Source: Prolixibacteraceae bacterium
GTDB taxonomy: Bacteria; Bacteroidota; Bacteroidia; Bacteroidales; Prolixibacteraceae
Assembly: GCA_016930735.1 (NCBI GenBank)
Contig: JAFGGF010000025.1
Coordinates: 1 to 7,223 of the forward strand
Direction of reading: 5' to 3'
Length of the DNA stretch: 7,223 nt
The stretch's first letter is position 1; the number at the start of each line of letters is the position of its first letter. The notes beneath the pieces are model-generated. The model ran no database searches. It was given only the letters and a program-made list of their open reading frames with translations, and was not told where the DNA came from. Of this stretch, positions 5,202 through 7,223 are shown in pieces. A program made the translations under genes and the position numbers.

Positions 5202-6302
5202 ATGAACAAAAAAATTTCGTGGATATTTTTAATTGCCATTTTTTCGTGTTTAATTTTTATGAACTCGTGCAACCGCCCCAGCGAAGGCTCATTTAAAGCA
5301 GGTGAACATATTCAAAACACAGTAGTGGCATCAACTGAAACGGAGCCTGTTCCACAAAATAAAAATGAAGATTCAGCCGATGATCCGGCCATTTGGGTGA
5401 ATTCTGTAAAACCGGAGGAATCGATAATTATTGGAACCGATAAAAAAGGAGGTATAGCAACCTATAATCTTCAGGGAGAAGAGTTGTATTATTATTTTAC
5501 CGGCAATATGAATAATTGTGATTTAAGATACGGGTTCAGGTTGAATGGCGATACCATCGATATTCTTGCAGCAACCAACCGGTCATTTCATTCCTTCTCT
5601 TTGTTCAGAATCCATAAAAACGGGATGCTGGATACATTACATTCCCAAATTTTCCGATCGGAAATGAAAGATGAAGTATATGGTTTGGCAATGTACAAGA
5701 GTAAAAAAACGGGGAAGTTTTATGTTTTTGTAAACAGCAAAGCCGGTGAGGTGGAACAGTGGGAACTGTTTGATGAACAAAAAAGAGTCAGTGCAAAACG
5801 GGTTTGTTCATTTTCAATGGGAGCACAAACGGAAGGAATGGTTGCTGATGACGAAACCGGCGTTCTCTACGTAGGAAAGGAAGAAGCCGGAATTTGGAAG
5901 CTGGATGCCGAACCCGGTGGAGAACCCGAAGGAGCTTACATCGAAAACAGTTCAGAAGAAAATTTAAATATTAAATACGACATCGAAGGCCTGGCTATTT
6001 ATGACAGCGGAAATGGCGATGGTTATCTGGTGGCATCATCACAGGGAAATTATTCATATGCCATTTTTGAACGACAGGGAAACAATAAATATCTTGGAAG
6101 TTTTAGAATAACTGATGGAGAAATTGATGGCGTGGAAGAAACCGACGGGCTTGATATAACAAGCGTTCCTCTGCCCGGGTTCCCCAGGGGCATCCTGGTG
6201 GTTCAGGATGGTTTTAATTATGATGGCCGGAAAAAGAAAAGCCAGAATTTTAAAATTGTATCCTGGGATAAAATTGATAAAATTATCAGAAGTGGTTTTT
6301 AA
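5202..6302 (+). CDS. phy: Beta-propeller phytase (3-phytase), probable lipoprotein (366 aa)
   Basis: Beta-propeller phytases are calcium-dependent enzymes that remove phosphates stepwise from myo-inositol hexakisphosphate. The family signatures appear in order: DDPAIW (60-65), GTDKKGG (78-84), NNCDLRYG (104-111), VYGLAMY (159-165), TEGMVADDETG (210-220), LYVGKEEAGIWKL (222-234), DIEGLAIY (260-267), GYLVASSQG (274-282), ETDGLDIT (313-320) and VVQDGFN (333-339). The Asp, Glu, Gln, Asn, Lys and Arg residues in these motifs sit where Bacillus enzymes bind calcium and phosphate, judged by motif and not by alignment. The length fits one complete propeller with no second repeat. Residues 1-22 are a lipoprotein-type signal with Cys23 as probable lipidation site (MNSC, an atypical lipobox). 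No acidic cluster follows at +2 to +4, so a surface-export signal is not evident and a periplasm-facing location is possible. It follows the TonB receptor behind a strong terminator. No Shine-Dalgarno is seen. Cys106 in NNCDLR replaces the hydrophobic residue I would expect. Confidence 0.93.
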   Translation: MNKKISWIFLIAIFSCLIFMNSCNRPSEGSFKAGEHIQNTVVASTETEPVPQNKNEDSADDPAIWVNSVKPEESIIIGTDKKGGIATYNLQGEELYYYFTGNMNNCDLRYGFRLNGDTIDILAATNRSFHSFSLFRIHKNGMLDTLHSQIFRSEMKDEVYGLAMYKSKKTGKFYVFVNSKAGEVEQWELFDEQKRVSAKRVCSFSMGAQTEGMVADDETGVLYVGKEEAGIWKLDAEPGGEPEGAYIENSSEENLNIKYDIEGLAIYDSGNGDGYLVASSQGNYSYAIFERQGNNKYLGSFRITDGEIDGVEETDGLDITSVPLPGFPRGILVVQDGFNYDGRKKKSQNFKIVSWDKIDKIIRSGF

Positions 6303-6311
6303 TTTGTTTTA

Positions 6312-6776
6312 TTAATTCCGAATATTTCGAATGGAAACCTTCAAAAAAAATAAATAAAGAAAGTAACCTGAAGAAACGCTAAGTATGCTCCACATGACAA
6401 TTCCGCCAATAGCCGATTCTGTCAAATGGCATATGGCTTCCATATTTTCAGCGCTTAACCATGCCTTAACCGAAACATCAGGTAATATATGTTTGTCATC
6501 AAATAAAAGCATTCTTCCGGATTTTAAAAAAGGATAAATTAAAACCAGTTGCAATGGAGTTACCAGCCAGTTCATTGCTAAAATCAATACCGGATTTAAT
6601 CTGAAAAGAAGTATTGTTAGCAGACAAAGTGTTGTGGTTAACCCAAAAATCGGGAAAATACCCAGATAAAAACCAATAGTAAGTGAAATCGCTTTATCTT
6701 CAGGCGAAAGGGTATTCAGTTTTAAATACCGCATAATTTTATGAATAGCTTTTACCCTAATGTTGTATGGTTGCAT
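6312..6776 (-). CDS. DUF2062 family membrane protein (154 aa)
   Basis: The frame is open to an ATG at 6935, but I choose the ATG at 6776-6774. A -7-type promoter element lies just upstream of that codon (6801-6794), and the 53 extra residues do not look like part of the domain. DUF2062 hallmarks are present in the 154-aa form: SPE (24-26), glycines at 35 and 39, P42-x-x-G45 followed by TTT (47-49), RLNP (59-62), N69 with TP at 73-74, YP (81-82) and G87. Three hydrophobic stretches (about 29-57, 62-82 and 124-146) indicate an inner-membrane protein. The family's role is not established. It converges on the phytase with only 9 bases between stop codons and no clear shared terminator. It diverges from a lipid-A-type phosphoesterase. 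No functional link to phytate is evident. Confidence 0.8.
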   Translation of the reverse strand: MQPYNIRVKAIHKIMRYLKLNTLSPEDKAISLTIGFYLGIFPIFGLTTTLCLLTILLFRLNPVLILAMNWLVTPLQLVLIYPFLKSGRMLLFDDKHILPDVSVKAWLSAENMEAICHLTESAIGGIVMWSILSVSSGYFLYLFFLKVSIRNIRN

Positions 6777-6793
6777 GTAGTTTGCTATAAGTG

Positions 6794-6801
6794 CAAAAAT
6801 A
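6794..6801 (-). promoter_or_regulatory. Candidate -7 promoter element of the DUF2062 gene
   Basis: Read on the minus strand the sequence is TATTTTTG, an exact match to TAnnTTTG, 17 bases before the chosen ATG. A TTTG (minus strand, 6830-6827) lies 25 bases upstream, slightly too far for an ideal -33 element. The position supports the short gene start over the ATG at 6935. Confidence 0.4.
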
Positions 6802-6974
6802 GGCTTGTCATAACAGATGCACATTACAAAACAATTAAGTTTGTATTTATTTCCCTGCCATTTTCCACTGAAATGTATTGGTTTTAATATGTTTATTGTA
6901 TTTGTAATAATTGCGTAATACATTGGTAACAGCAATTATCCAATTTTGTACCGTTGGTTAAAAATGTGGATAAC

Positions 6975-7223
6975 GTGAGAAATATAGAGGTTTCGGTAAT
7001 TTCCGATTTGCATCTTGCCACACATGCCTGTAAACCCAAAAAAGTGCTCAAATATTTAAAATCGATTCATCCGGAATTGTTGGTTTTAAACGGAGACATA
7101 ATCGATGCCTGGCGTTTCAGCCGGAATTATTTTCCCAAAAATCATTTAAAGGTTATTCGCCAGTTTATTAAAATGATGGAAAAAGGGGTTCAGATTTTTT
7201 ATATTACCGGGAATCACGATGAA
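6975..7223 (+). CDS. Calcineurin-like metallophosphoesterase, UDP-2,3-diacylglucosamine pyrophosphatase-like (N-terminal 83 aa, runs off window)
   Basis: The frame stays open to the window edge and shows three metal-binding blocks of the family in order: SDLHL (10-14), NGDIID (39-44) and TGNHDE (78-83). The tail of the first block and the R-F-S-R-N-Y-F-P-K spacing resemble Bacteroidota proteins annotated as UDP-2,3-diacylglucosamine diphosphatase, a lipid A biosynthesis step. Broader phosphoesterase function cannot be excluded from a third of the protein. There is no in-frame ATG before the SDLHL block. In-frame starts are TTG 6954, GTG 6966 and GTG 6975, after a stop at 6927. I prefer GTG 6975 because it puts M-R-N-I-E-V at the N-terminus, as I recall for relatives. 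The ATG at 6964 is out of frame and hits a stop after four codons. It is divergent from the DUF2062 gene across about 200 bases. Confidence 0.85.
   Translation, partial: MRNIEVSVISDLHLATHACKPKKVLKYLKSIHPELLVLNGDIIDAWRFSRNYFPKNHLKVIRQFIKMMEKGVQIFYITGNHDE

Noticed and set aside
6191..6210. CATCCTG/CAGGATG inverted repeat inside the phytase gene
   Set aside because: It encodes conserved phytase residues (ILVVQDG), so the repeat is adequately explained as coincidence of coding sequence.
6777..6935. 53-residue N-terminal extension of the DUF2062 protein
   Set aside because: It adds no domain sequence and covers a consensus -7 element and the divergent promoter region. The ATG at 6776 gives a normal family length.
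1..7223. Mobile elements, CRISPR arrays, tRNA or rRNA genes
   Set aside because: I looked for spaced direct repeats, terminal inverted repeats, transposase motifs and cloverleaf structures, and saw none.

Overview
The window looks like a chromosomal segment of a Bacteroidota bacterium, probably a Marinilabiliales/Prolixibacteraceae-type marine or sediment lineage; the family-level guess is soft. The signs are AT-rich DNA, start codons mostly without Shine-Dalgarno sequences, upstream matches to the Bacteroidota -7 element TAnnTTTG, a TonB-dependent receptor with an N-terminal carboxypeptidase-regulatory-like domain, and a PiT-type phosphate permease with a long cytosolic helical tail.

Layout. 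Positions 1-879 hold the 3' end of a PiT-family inorganic phosphate permease, closed by a good rho-independent terminator. Positions 920-2300 are AT-rich and hold two tandem paralogous small genes of unknown function (1078-1470 and 1625-1978). These are followed by a 324-base gap containing a long hairpin and, just before the receptor, a promoter-like site. A 925-residue TonB-dependent outer-membrane receptor (2303-5080) is followed by a single-domain beta-propeller phytase with a lipoprotein-type signal (5202-6302). The 121-base gap between them carries two hairpins. The second is a textbook intrinsic terminator ending only 13 bases before the phytase ATG. Converging on the phytase with a 9-base gap is a DUF2062 membrane protein on the minus strand (6312-6776). 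Divergent from that is the first third of a calcineurin-like metallophosphoesterase resembling UDP-2,3-diacylglucosamine pyrophosphatase (6975 to the window edge), with a likely GTG start.

How the genes may work together. The receptor and phytase form a phytate (inositol hexakisphosphate) scavenging pair. The receptor would move phytate or its breakdown products across the outer membrane, the phytase would release phosphate, and a PiT permease could take the phosphate into the cytoplasm. The receptor-phytase pairing has precedent in other Gram-negative bacteria; phytate as the receptor's substrate is inferred from context. There is no SusD-like partner. The least explained parts are the terminator placed directly in front of the phytase start and the tandem paralogous small proteins.
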